Part shown: positions 23,901-34,800 of the stretch, in pieces
Position numbering within the stretch: the stretch's first letter is position 1
Layout: every line of letters begins with the position of its first letter
Assembly: GCA_037103525.1 (NCBI GenBank)
Contig: JAZKLR010000247.1
Span: 1,426,001 to 1,490,000, forward strand
DNA: 64,000 bases
Origin: Ganaspis brasiliensis
Lineage: Eukaryota; Arthropoda; Insecta; Hymenoptera; Figitidae
Reading direction: 5' to 3'
Program-made: the position numbers and the translations under genes
The notes under the pieces: generated by a model
What the model saw: only the letters and a program-made list of their open reading frames with translations
Databases searched by the model: none
Told to the model about the DNA's origin: nothing

Positions 23901-26900
23901 ATTGAAAAATGACAAAAATAATTGAAAGCTGGTGTAAAATTTATAAATCTATAAACAAAATCGAAAAATAGAAAAAACTATAAGAAGTTTGAGAAAAATA
24001 ATCGAAAGTTGAAGAAATTAATTAAATTTGGAAAAAATAATTGAAATTTGAAGATAAAAATTCAAAAATGGCAAAAAAAAATTTAAATGTGATGAAAATA
24101 ATCTTAATATGGCGAAAAAAAATAGTAATATGATGAAAATAATTGGAAAATGACAAAAATACTTGAATAATGACAAAAGTAATTAAATTTTGAAGAAAAT
24201 AATTGAAAACTGATTCAAGAAATTTAAAAATTCATGATATTAAATAAAATTAGATAAAAGAATTGAAATTTGCAAATAATAATTGTAAAATGGCAAAAAT
24301 AATTAAAATATTAAGAAAATAATTGAATAATGACAAAAGTAATTGAAATTTGAAGAAAATAATCAAAAAATAACAAAAGTCAAGTGAAACTTTTGTAGAA
24401 TATTAAAATATTCCTGACAATAATTTTAAAATTAAAGAACATAATATAAATTTTAAGAAAATAATTGAAAAATGCCAAAAATATATAAATATTTGTGTTA
24501 TAAATTTAAAATTTTATCACAATAATTTAATGAATGAAGAAAAAAATTAAAAATTGATAAAATTATATTTAAAATCGAAAAATAAATGAAAAATAAAATA
24601 ATAATTTAAAGCTGATGTAAAAAAAAAATTTATAGACAATAGTTGAAAAAAATATTAGAAATATTAGAAATATTGAAAGCTGGTGTAAAAATAAAAATAA
24701 TATAATCAATAACTGAAAAAAATTTTAGAAGGTTAAAGAATCTAATTGAAAATTGTAAAATTTAATTGAATTTTGCAAAAAATAATTGAAACTTGTAGAA
24801 GAAGAATTTAAAAATGTCAAATAAAACATTTAAATATATAAAGAAAATAATTAGAAAATGACAAAAAATCTTGAATAATGACCAAAATAAATAAAAAATT
24901 GTGTTATAAATTTAAATATTCATGACAATAATTTAAAGACTGAAGAAAATAATTGATAATTGAAAAAATTAAATTCAAAATCGAAAAAAGAATTAAAAAA
25001 TCAAGAAAATAATTTAGAAATGACAAAAATAATTGAAAACTGGTGTAAACATTAAAAATTTATAGACAATAATTGAAAACTTTAAAAAAATATTTGAACT
25101 TTGAGGAAAATAATTAAATGCTGAAAAAATTAATAAAATTTTGAAAAAAAAACTAAAATTTGAAGAAAAGAATTCAAAAATGTAAAAAAAAAACATTTAA
25201 ATCTAAAGAAAATAATTGGAAACTGACAGAAAAATCTTGAATACTGACAAAAGTAATTGAAATTTGCAGAAAATTTTTTTAAAAATGACAAAAATGAATA
25301 AAAACTTGTGTTATAAATTTAAATATTGATGACAATTATTTTGAAGATAATTTATAGGCAATAACTGAAAAATTGAAAAAAATATTAGAAGGTTAAAGAA
25401 TCTAATTGAAAATTGAAGGAATTAATTGAATTTTGCAAAAAATAATTGAAATTTAAAGAGAAGAATTTAAAAATTTCAAATAAAACATTTAAATATAAAG
25501 GAAATATTTGAAAAATGACCAAAAATCTTGAATAATGACAAAAGTAATTGAAATTTGCAGAAAAAAATTGAAAAATGACAAAAATGAATAAAAATTTGTG
25601 TTATAAATTTAAAATTTTATCACAATAATTTAATGAATGAAGAAAAAAATTAAAAATTGATAAAATTATATTTAAAATCGAAAAATAAATGAAAAATGAA
25701 ATAATAATTTAAAGCTGATGTAAAAAAAAAAAAAAATTTATAGACAATAGTTGAAAAAAATATTAGAAATATTAGAAATATTGAAAGCTGGTGTAAAAAT
25801 AAAAAAAAATATAATCAATAACTGAAAAATTTTTAGAAGGTTAAAGAATCTAATTGAAAATTGTAAAATTTAATTGAATTTTGCAAAAAATAATTGAAAC
25901 TTGTAGAAGAAGAATTTAAAAATGTCAAATAGAACATTTAAATCTAAAGAAAATAATTGGAAAATGACAAAAAAATCTTGAATACTGACAAAAGTAATTG
26001 AAATTTGCGGAAAATTATATAAAAATGACAAAAATGAATAAAAACTTGTGTTATAAATTTAAATATTGATGACAATTATTTTGAAGATAATTTATAGGCA
26101 ATAACTGAAAAATTGAAAAAAATATTAGAAGGTTAAAGAATCTAATTGAAAATTGAAGGAATTAATTGAATTTTGCAAAAAATAATTGAAATTTAAAGAG
26201 AAGAATTTAAAAATTTCAAATAAAACATTTAAATATAAAGGAAATAATTGAAAAATGACCAAAAATCTTGAATAATGACAAAAGTAATTGAAATTTGCAG
26301 AAAATAATTGAAAAATGACAAAAATGAATAAAAATTTGTGTGATAAATTTAAATATTCATGACAATAATTTAAAGTCTGAAAAATAGACATTTTACCAAA
26401 AAAGTGAGAATAGCAATTTTATTAAAAAAAAAAGTAACTAAAGATTTTGGCGCGAACTTTAAAATTAACCAATCAGAACTGATCGAGGAAATTACAAATG
26501 GCCGATTTTATATTTCGCGCCAAAATGTTTACAACTTCGCATAAATGAACATTCGGTTAATTTCAAATCTTTTTAAAATAAAAACTTAATTCAGAAATTC
26601 CGATAAATGACAATTCTGTCATGAATTCCGTAACCTCAAAATTCTGTCGAAAAAATTCGAATTTATGCGTTAATTCTATTGTCGAGTTCGAAAAATTGCT
26701 CTTCTAATTCTGTAAAATGATAACCAACAAATTTGAGGAACTAAAAAAAAAAAACAATTTTGCCCGACCTTTCAGATGAGATTCGATTCGAGAGTCGAAC
26801 TGAGATACCTGACAGCAATTATAGAATAGGTCCATCAACATTGTTTTACCTCCACCCACTGCTCCGTACAGATACAATCCCTTCGGTGCCTTTTTCTTTT

Positions 26901-27180
26901 TCTTTCCCTTCCCCATCCATTTACTGAAAATGCCAGGTTTTTCCGGCTCGTAACCCTCCACTTGAACATAAACTCTCTCTAAGGCCTCAATCACTTTTAT
27001 TTGATGCTCGTCGCTCATTAATTCTCCCCTTGACACCTTATCGTTCAGAATTCTTATCGGGCTATTTGAAATTATTTCTCCATAACCACAACAATGCAGT
27101 GAAATCGGCAAAAACGGCCGACACAAAAAACTATTCATTTGACTCGAATTCAGGGTTCTTTTCACTAAAAATGAGGCCAT
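14824..27180 (-). CDS. AFG1L: AFG1-like mitochondrial AAA+ ATPase (complete, 7 exons)
   Basis: AFG1/LACE1 is an AAA+ ATPase of the mitochondrial inner membrane/matrix linked to turnover of respiratory-chain subunits. Exons, 5' to 3' on the - strand, are 26809-27180, 21602-21787, 21087-21328, 20642-20810, 20314-20454, 20110-20229 and 14824-14946, giving 450 codons (human ~481). The Walker A motif is GAVGGGKT (residues 106-113), Walker B is LLCFDE (179-184) and the sensor-like ATSNR is at 212-216. The family blocks VHFHSFMLDVH, YKNGLQRGNFIPFI and TFEELCDRPLGASDY are present. The chosen start, MASFLVKRTLNSSQMNSFLC, has the basic, acid-free look of a mitochondrial presequence. Introns of 5021 bp (21788-26808) and 5163 bp (14947-20109) hold AT arrays; the other four are 84-276 bp. 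Confidence 0.94.
15040..20035 (-). repeat. AT-rich array in the last AFG1L intron (T-rich sense)
   Basis: A composite of array subfamilies. 15040-15850 is the reverse complement of the higher-order unit in the COG8 intron at 1990-6720 (TCGATAAAAATAATTGAAAA, then a GAGAATAATCGGCATT landmark). 15900-18400 is of the type shared with POLR1A introns, with the landmark ATGACAAAAATACTTGAATA near 17545, 17867, 18357 and 19834. 18480-19600 is of the COG8 intron 4 type. No gene lies within it. Confidence 0.85.
17334..17480 (-). mobile_element. Retroposon-like 3' tail with hairpin (copy 1)
   Basis: ATTTATTTATTT is followed by a hairpin GAGC-AGAA-GCTC (17353-17364) and CATTACAAT. The same layout occurs at 43530-43600 with stem GGGC/GCCC. 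On the - strand this reads as a stem-loop followed by an (AAAT)n tail, as at the 3' end of some LINEs or SINEs. No reverse transcriptase is present. Confidence 0.5.
20110..20229 (-). CDS. AFG1L: AFG1L exon 6
   Basis: Residues 371-410. The acceptor is TTTTAG and the donor GGCTCT|GTAAGT. It encodes VRIVISAAAPHTELFAPEAD and MDDLQISHGS. It is followed by the 5.2 kb intron. Confidence 0.93.
20314..20454 (-). CDS. AFG1L: AFG1L exon 5
   Basis: Residues 324-370. The acceptor is TTTTCAG and the donor AGTAGG|GTAAGT. It begins PLGASDYIEICQAFHTVIIR, then DVPQLNLK and RRFITLIDTLYDSR; the last block is an AFG1 hallmark. Confidence 0.94.
20642..20810 (-). CDS. AFG1L: AFG1L exon 4
   Basis: Residues 267-323. 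The acceptor is AATTTCAG and the donor GACAGG|GTAAAC. It encodes ILTIKGRNVTFKKTCGLVMD and FEELCDR, matching the family region after the sensor. Confidence 0.92.
21087..21328 (-). CDS. AFG1L: AFG1L exon 3 (sensor)
   Basis: Residues 187-266 plus two bases. The acceptor is TTTTCCAG, and the donor GTATGT was chosen over the nearby GTTAAG because it gives the right phase. It encodes VTDVADAMILKRLFTELFNN, then IMIATSNR and LYKNGLQRGNFIPFIQVLK. Confidence 0.92.
21602..21787 (-). CDS. AFG1L: AFG1L exon 2 (Walker B)
   Basis: Residues 125-186. The acceptor is TTTTTTTTCAG and the donor TTCCAG|GTAATT. It starts LENKRRVHFHSFMLDVHSKI and ends LLCFDEFQ, the Walker B motif. Confidence 0.94.
22826..23790. 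repeat. Three tandem copies of a ~320 bp unit
   Basis: The landmark AAAAATGTAAAAAAAAAAC occurs at 22901, 23223 and 23543 (spacing 322 and 320 bp). It is followed each time by ACATATGAAC(A/C)AAGTAATT and later by GGAATAAAAAACTTTAAATT. The copies look ~90% identical by eye. Confidence 0.85.
24484..26385. repeat. Large tandem duplication of the type A-B-A'-B'
   Basis: Segment A (TTGTGTTATAAATTTAAAAT... from ~24490) recurs at ~25593, an offset of ~1103 bp. Segment B (TTTGAAGATAATTTATAGGC... from ~25340) recurs at ~26080, an offset of ~740 bp. A' has therefore lost ~360 bp relative to A. Confidence 0.8.
26386..26808. other. Non-array 5' part of AFG1L intron 1
   Basis: About 420 bp without array units, next to the exon 1 donor. 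It contains an inverted pair of E2F-like sites flanking a CCAAT box and the 11-mer TAACCTCAAAA at 26631-26641. It looks promoter-like although it lies in an intron. Confidence 0.45.
26445..26525. promoter_or_regulatory. Inverted E2F-like pair with CCAAT box inside AFG1L intron 1
   Basis: TTTTGGCGCGAA (26445-26456) and its exact reverse complement TTCGCGCCAAAA (26514-26525) flank AACCAATCAG. Each arm fits the E2F consensus TTTSSCGC. E2F use here is inference. Confidence 0.4.
26809..27180 (-). CDS. AFG1L: AFG1L exon 1 (presequence and Walker A)
   Basis: Residues 1-124. ATG at 27178-27180 is the first ATG in frame. A CAG precedes it by four bases, so a 5' UTR intron acceptor is possible. The exon contains the putative targeting peptide, a lysine run (GKGKKKKKAPK, 91-100 region) and Walker A GAVGGGKT. 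The donor is TGTCAG|GTATCT. Confidence 0.9.
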
Positions 27181-27337
27181 TTTCTGCAATTTTTGGAAAA
27201 TTGTTATTTTGTGCAAGAAAAATAAAAAGAAAAAAATTATTTTAAAATAAAAATTTATTTTTTTCCAAGAGGTTAGGGTATACGAAAAACGAAAAATCTA
27301 AAAATAGATAATTATAATATAAACAGGTGTATATAAA

Positions 27338-27349
27338 AATCGATAGTGT
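27338..27349. promoter_or_regulatory. DRE-like AATCGATAGTGT upstream of AFG1L
   Basis: A 12-mer identical to 13937-13948 upstream of COG8. It is ~160 bp upstream of the AFG1L ATG and fits the WATCGATW core of insect DRE promoters. Confidence 0.4.
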
Positions 27350-28192
27350 GTTAAAATAGAAATAAAAGTGAGAGGAATTAATTTCTGATTGAGGTGAAAA
27401 AGGAGACAAAATTTGTATCGGGGAGAAAAGAGGAGATTTAGGGGAAAAAAGGGGATGAAAAATGGAGATTTTTTTTGTAATAACTCACCGTTTTAAAATC
27501 ACGAGAGGGAATCAGATCAAGGAAATATGTTCACTATCGCCAAGGTGATTTATTTTCACTTGCCGTCACGAGTTTTAAAAATATAAACAAGTGTGATGTA
27601 ATAATAAAAATATTGTTGACTTGTATTATTTTATTTTCTCACAGAAATTACTATTATTAAACCCTTTCACTTTCGAATTAATTGGAATTATTGCGCTTTA
27701 CCGAAATGAAAAAAAAGCGGAGAAAAGTGAAAGTCACATGGAAGGTAACATAACCTAGAGTTGGGAAAAATCGATTTTTTTTCGGATTAACGGGGTACCG
27801 GGTTTTCAAAAATGTTTAATTTAAAATAACAAGGAATAGCTTTATCAATGCAAACGTCAAAGCACACACATGTGTTTGAAGAAAACCGAGAAATCGAGCT
27901 TATCATTTTTTTCCCGTGGTGCAGATTTCTCGATTATCGACTCTTTCCCGGGAAATTTAGGTTTCTATCGTTTGGTAAAGAAGAAATCGTACTTTGGATA
28001 TTTTGTTAATTTAAACTTTTAAAGCAAATGAAATTTTCTCTCGCCTTCTTTTTCTTCATTTTGTCTTTATTTTACCTTTTTTTCTTTTATCTTACCCGAT
28101 AAATTTTAATTTCACCCCAAGTTTTGATAGTGGATTTTCAAAACACCCGCGCTTTTCCACCAATGAGAAAAGAATCCTGACGCACGCGCAGT

Positions 28193-28225
28193 CACGTGGT
28201 TTAAGTTTAAAAACACAAACACGTG
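28193..28225. promoter_or_regulatory. Two CACGTG E-boxes upstream of POLR1A
   Basis: CACGTG at 28193-28198 and 28220-28225 are 27 bp apart and ~420 bp upstream of the POLR1A ATG. CACGTG is the Myc/Max site, and Pol I subunit genes are known Myc targets in animals. Occupancy here is inferred. Confidence 0.45.
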
Positions 28226-28377
28226 TTGTTTTTTTGCGACAAAAGTGCGACAAAAATACTTTTATATTATTATTTCTTGCATAAAGCTGTGATATGAACA
28301 ATAAAGTTGTTCAAACCAGTGGAATAGAGTGATTCTATGATAAAAAGGACAGGGAATTTTTAAAAATTGACAATAAA

Positions 28378-28395
28378 GGTAACATAACCTCAAAA
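28378..28395. promoter_or_regulatory. GGTAACATAACCTCAAAA motif upstream of POLR1A
   Basis: It contains the 15-mer AACATAACCTCAAAA also found upstream of COG8 (13705-13719, complement) and the GGTAACATAACCT 13-mer seen at 27744-27756. The function is unknown. Confidence 0.4.
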
Positions 28396-28635
28396 ATTGG
28401 TCAAAATTGTCCCATGTTTTTTTAATATTTTCGAGAAGATTAATTACATTTGGGATTGATTTTGTAGTTTTTATTCTTAAAGTATAAATTTATTTAGTTT
28501 TTAATTATATTTTGGATATAAAATGTCAATATTATAAAGAAACAAAAAAAAGATTTTAAACAATTAACAACAATGGAGTATTATAATGGAAATAATTGTT
28601 TTCTTTACTTTTAACAGATCAGTTGAAAAGCAAAA

Positions 28636-28822
28636 ATGTCAGGATATAAGCTGGCAGCTCGCAAATCTGCGAAACATTTTGACCCAAAGAGTATCGTATT
28701 TTCGTTTCTGACAGAAAAAGAAATTCGCAAATTAAGCGTCGTAAAAATTTACAAACCGTATCCTTTCGATAAATTTGGATTGAATCATCCTGAAAAAGGT
28801 GGACTTTATGATCCGGCACTAG
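28636..28822 (+). CDS. POLR1A: POLR1A exon 1
   Basis: Residues 1-62 plus one base. It starts MSGYKLAARKSAKHFDPKSI and ends GGLYDPAL|G, the usual N-terminal Pol I motif before the zinc site. The donor is CACTAG|GTAATT. An intron acceptor-like TTTTAACAG lies just upstream. Confidence 0.9.
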
Positions 28823-31800
28823 GTAATTAAAAAATATCATGAGTCACTTTTTTTAATTTTACACTTTTTAAAATCGAAGAATATTACTCACTTTATTAAA
28901 AAACTTACTTTTCTCACTTTTTTAGCTAAAATTATTAGTTTTGGATGGCTGATTAATAATTTACCTTTTAAATCAATTAGTCTGTTCATATTCTAATTAC
29001 ATCGTCAATTTTTTAATAATAGTCTACAAATATTCTATTCTATTTATTTATTTATTATATTATTTAATATTTAATAAATAAATAGTCTACAAATATTTAA
29101 TTTTTGCACCTCTTTTCCATTATTTTTGTCATTTTTAAAGTACTTTTGTACATTTTCAAGTATTTTTGCGATTTTGAATGTAATTTTTACAAATATCAAT
29201 TATTCTCCTCATTCTTTAAATTATTATCATAAATATTTAATTTTACTACACAAATATGAATAGAATTTATTTATTCAACAAAAATATATTGAATACTATT
29301 TATTATAATATGAATTCTATTTATTATTGTCATTTTTCAATTATTTTCTTAATATTTCTATAATTTTTTCCATTTTAGAATTATTTTCTGCAAATTTCAA
29401 TCCTTTTATCCAATTTTTTTTAATGTCATGAATTTTTAAATTTCTTAAATCAGTTTTCAATTGTTTTTTTTTTTCAAAATTCAATTACTTTTGTCATTAT
29501 TCAAGTATTTTTGCCGATTTCCAATTATTTTCATCATATTTCTATTTTTTTTTTGACAAATTTCGATTATTTTCTTCAAACTTTAATTACTTTTTTAAAT
29601 TTAAAGTTTTTTTTGACATTTTTGAATTATCTCTTCAAATTTCAAATTATTTTTTTTAAACTTCAACTACTTTTTTCATATTTAAGTATTTTTTTGACAT
29701 TTTTGAATTATCTTTTCAAATTTTATTTTTTTTCTTCAAACTTCAATTAATTTCTATAACTTTCAATTATTTTCCTTAAACTTGTAATTTTTTTTTCATT
29801 TTTTCTATTATTGACAATAAGTTTTTAATTTTTAAAGCTGCTTTTCATTTATTTTACATTTTTCAATTTTTTTCATAAATTTTCAATTATATTCTTCAAT
29901 CTGTAAATTATTGTCATAAATATTTAAATTTATTGCACAAGTTTTTATTTATTTATGTTATTTTTTAACTATTTTCTTAAAATTTCAATTATGTTCTTTA
30001 ATCTTTAAATTTTTGTCAGGAATATTGAAATTTTTGCTACACAAGTTTCAATTTTCTTTTGTTATATTTAATTATTTTCTTCAAATTTCAATTACTTTTG
30101 TCATTATTCAAGTATTTTTGTCATTCTTCAATTATTTTCTTCATAGTTGTATTATTTTTTAGCCAATTTAGAAATATTTTATGCAAATTTCAATAGTTTT
30201 ATCTAATTTTTTTTTTAATGTCATGAATTTTTAAATTTATTGAATCAGTTTTCAATTATTTTCTTCAAAATTTAATTACTTTTGGCATTTTTCAATTATT
30301 TTCATCATATTTCTATTTTTTTTTGCCATATTTCAATTATTTTTTTCCAAATTTAATTACTTTTATCATATTTAAAGTTTTTTTTTTCATCTTTGAATTA
30401 TTACTTCAAATATCAATGATTTTCTTCAAACTTCAATTAATTTCTTCAACTTTCAATTATTATCTTCAAACTTTTAATACTTGTTTCAATCTTTCGATTT
30501 TGTTTATAAATTTTTAAATTTTACACCCGCATTCAAATATTTTTGTCATTTTTCAATTATTTTCTTCATATTTTAATTATTCGTGCCATTTTGAATTTAC
30601 TTTTTTCAATTATCAATAATCTTCTTCAGTCTTAAAATTATTGTCTTAATTATTTAATTTTATTACACAAGTTTTTATTTATTTTTGTCATTTTTCAATT
30701 GTTTTCTTCAAATTTTCAATTAATTTCTTCTATTTTTAAAATTTTTGTCAGGAATATTGAAACTTTGGCTACACAAGTTTCAATTTAATTTTGTTATTTA
30801 ATTATTTTCTTCAACTTTCAATTACTTTTCTGTTTATTCAAGTAATTTTGTCATTTTACAATTATTTTCTACAAATTTCGATTAATTTCTTCAAATAATT
30901 ACTTTAGTCATTATTAAAGTATATTTGTCATTTGTAAATTATTTTCTTAATATTTTTTTTATTTTTTTGCTATTTTAGAATTATTTTCTGCACATTTCAA
31001 TTGTTTCATCCAATTTTTTTGAATTTTTAAATTTCTTACACCTGTTTTCAATTATTGTTTTCAAATTTCAATTACTTTTCTCGTTATTCAAGTTTTTTTG
31101 TCATTTTCCAATTATTTTTTTTTACATTTTTTTAATAACTTGTTAAATTTCAATTATTTTTTCATATTTCAATTAATTTTGCAATTAAGAATTTAATTTT
31201 TTCAATTATTCATTATTTTTTCAGTCTTTATATATTGTCAGGAATATTTAAATTTATAACACAAGTTTCTATTTATATTTATTTATTTTTGTCATTTTTC
31301 AATTATTTTCTTTTAATTTTAATTACTTTTAAAATTATTTTATTATTTTCTACAAAATTCGATTATTTTTTTCAAACTTTAATTACTTTCTTTATATTTA
31401 AAGTTTTTTTTTACATTTTTAAATTATTTTTTCAAATTTTAATTATTTTCTTCAAACTTTAATATTATTTTTCTCAAACTCGAAATATTTTTTTCATTTT
31501 TTCTATTATTGCCAATAATTTTTTAATTTTTACAGCTGCTTTTCATTTATTTTACATTTTTCAATTATTTTCGTAAAATCAAATTATTTTTTTCCGTCTG
31601 TAAATTATCGCCATAATTAATTAAATTTATTGCACAAGTTATTATTTACTTTTAGCATTTTTCAATTATTTTCATAAAATTTTAATTATGTACTTCAATC
31701 TTAAACTTATTGTAAGAAATAATTAGAATTTCTATACTAGTTTCAATTTACTTTTGTTATGTTTCTATTATAATATATTCTTCAGATTTCAATTTCTTTT

Positions 31801-34800
31801 GTCATTATTCAAGTATTTTTGCCATTTTTCAATTATTGTCTTCAAACTTTAATTAATTTTTTAATATTTAAATTTTATTTTAACATTTTTTAAGTATTTT
31901 TTTAAAATTTTAATTATATCTTTATTATCTCAATTATTGTACTCAAAATATTAATTTTTTTCACAAATCCCAAATTAATTTTTTCAAATTTTATTTATTT
32001 TTGTCAGTCTTAAATTACTTTCATGTAATTTCAATTATTTTTGAAACTTTAAATTATTATCATCAAATTTCAATTCTTTCGTTTTAATTTTTCAATTTTT
32101 GTCTTCATTTTTTGATTTTTCATTAATTTTTCCATTATTTTTGTCATACAATTTTTTTAAAAATTATTTTTCACAAATTTCAATTCTTTTTGTCATTATT
32201 CAAGTATTTTTGGCATTTTTCAATTATTTTCATCATATTAAATATTTTTTAAAATTATTCAATTATCCTCTTCAAATTTCAATTAATTTCTTTAAACTTC
32301 AATTAATTATTTCAACTTCCAATTATTCCCCTCAAATTTATAATATTTTTTTCTATTTTACAATTATTGACTAAAAATATTGAATTTTTCAATTATTTCA
32401 ATTCTATGAAATAATTTCAATTATTTTTAATTATTTTTGTCATTATTCAATTATTTTCATAAAATTTTAATTAAGTTCTTCAATCTTTCAATTATTATTT
32501 CGAGCAATATTTAAATTTTCTACCCAACTTTCAATTTACTTTTGTTATTTTTCAATTATTTTCTTCAAATTTCAATCATTTTCTTTAATTTTTTTATTAT
32601 TGTCATGAATTGGTCAATTTTTTACACCTTTTTAAATTATTTTTTCCAAAATTCAATTATTTTATTCAAAGTTTAATTACTTTCTTCATATTTTAATTTT
32701 TTTTTCGACATTTTTGAATTATTCTTTTTAAATTTCAATTATTTCTTTCAATTATTTTTGTGATTCTTCAATTATTTTCTTGTAATATCCACTATGTTTT
32801 AAAACTCTTCAATAATTTTTTTTCAAACTTCAATTTTTTCGTTACAATTATTCAATTTTTGTCTTCATTTTTTGATTTTTAATCAATTTTTTTAATTAGT
32901 TCTGTTAATTACAATTTTTTTTTAAATTTCAATTATTTTTGTCATTATTTAGATATGTTAGTCATTTTTTAATTCTTTTCTTCATATTTCTATTATTTAC
33001 ACCATTTTTGAATTATTCTTTTCAAATTTCAATTATTTCTTTTAATTATTTTTTGATTCTTCAATTATTTTCATGTAATATCAAATTTTTTTTAAACTTT
33101 CCAATTTTTTTCAAATTTCTATTATTTTGCTTTAATTTTTGTCTTCATTTTTCGATTTTTAATCCATTTTTCAATTAAATCTCTCATTTTACAATTTTTT
33201 TTTTCAAATTTCAATTTTTTTTTCATTAAAGTATTTTTGTTATTTTCCAATTATTTTTTTCACATTGCTATTATTTTTGCCAATTTTGAATTATTCTCTT
33301 CAAATTTTAATTATTTTCTTCAAACTTTAATTAATTTCTTCCAATATTAATTATTTTCCTCAAACTTCTAATATTTTGTTAATTTTTCGACTTATGAGTA
33401 GAAATACTAAATTTTTATACCAGATTTCAATTTAATTAGCTTTTTTATATTTTAATTATTTCGTCAATATTTTAATTAGGGTACTCAAAATTTCTTTTTT
33501 ACACCGGTCTTAAATTATTTTTTTCAAGTTTTAATTATTTTTCTGACCCTTCAATTATTTTCTTTTAATATCCATTATTTTATTAAATTCTTCAATAATT
33601 TTTTTCCAAATTTCAATTTTTTCGTTACAATTTTTCAACTTTTGTCTTCATTTTTTTATTTTTAATTAATTTTTCTATTAGTTCTGTCATATAACAATTT
33701 TTTTCAAAAAAGTTTAAGTTATTTTTATCATTTTTTTATTATTTTCTGTATACATAAATTTTTTTTTGCCATTTATTATTTTTTTCAAATTATTTATTTT
33801 CTTCAAATTTCAATTATTTTCTCGAAACTTTTATTAATTTTATCAATTTTTCTACTATTGTCTAAAAAGTACAATTTTTACACCAGCTCAATTAAATTAT
33901 AAAAAATCTTTTTTTTCGCTAAATTATAAAATTAAATAAAATGTCTAATTTCTTAGAAAAGCAAAAAGAACATTTTTTTAATTTGATATTCTCGTTTATT
34001 TTTGTTATTTTTATGAGCTATTTTTAATTGAACCTTTTGTTAATTCCTACTTTTTTTTATATAATCAAAAATTGTGCATTTAATAATCGTTTCTTCATCT
34101 ATTCTTCTTTATATTTACCATTTTTTAGAAATTTGAGCAAAAAAATTCCGAAAATTCTTTTAAATTTGAATTCTTAGACCATCATTTATCGAAATATTTA
34201 CAAAGTATCGTATTAATAAAATCAATTCTTTTTTCCAGGTCCATTAAACGAAAATTCAGATCCATGCGAGACATGCGGACACGGAGTTATGAAATGTACG
34301 GGACATTTTGGCCACATAGAATTGCCATTAACAGTCGTAAATCCTCTTTGTCACAAAATGTTATTCACAATTTTGCGAATAACGTGTCGAAAGTGTTTCA
34401 GTTTACAAATTCCAGGCCATGAAAAGTTGCTTCTTGTCGCGAAATTGAAACTTCTCGAGGAAGGATATTTTAGTGATATTCTGGAACTCGAGCAGGAAGT
34501 TATGTCTTCTCTACCAGAAAAGGGACAAATGGAAGAAGTCCTCGCTTATGTCCAGGACGTAATCGACAGTTACATTCAAAATCTGCACAATCGGGAGAAA
34601 TACATGGTCAATTATCCTCAACAAAATGCTGATAATTGCAATACCAGGAATTATAATATGGAATTTCAGTCTTACGTTGACAAAGTTCTGAAAAATATAA
34701 AAATCACAAAACTTTGCATGTACTGTCACGAGCCGTTTTTAAAAATCACCACCACTGGAAACAAAATATTGACGCCGAAATTCGGCAACGAAACTTTGTG

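Larger units (their letters stand above)
22050..26385 (-). repeat. AT-rich array in AFG1L intron 1 (T-rich sense)
   Basis: The same satellite family as in the POLR1A introns, on the opposite strand. It contains a clear 320 bp tandem triplication (22826-23790) and an A-B-A-B duplication (24484-26385). No gene lies within it. Confidence 0.85.
27181..28635. promoter_or_regulatory. Divergent promoter region of AFG1L and POLR1A
   Basis: This 1.46 kb separates two head-to-head genes. It holds a DRE-like AATCGATAGTGT (27338-27349), GGTAACATAACCT at 27744-27756 and 28378-28390, a CCAAT box (28160-28164) and two CACGTG E-boxes (28193-28198, 28220-28225). A likely 5' UTR splice acceptor (TTTTAACAG, ending 28617) lies 18 bp before the POLR1A ATG, so the transcription start is probably near 28.25-28.35 kb. 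It is less AT-rich than the introns and free of array units. Confidence 0.55.

Noticed and set aside
27841..27960. Short inverted repeat CGAGAAATC/GATTTCTCG in the AFG1L-POLR1A interval
   Set aside because: Nine bases with a 28 bp loop is weak and nothing else supports a functional hairpin.
28092..28301. 69-codon - strand open frame over the POLR1A promoter
   Set aside because: It overlaps the E-boxes and CCAAT box, has no splice or start support, and encodes nothing recognisable.
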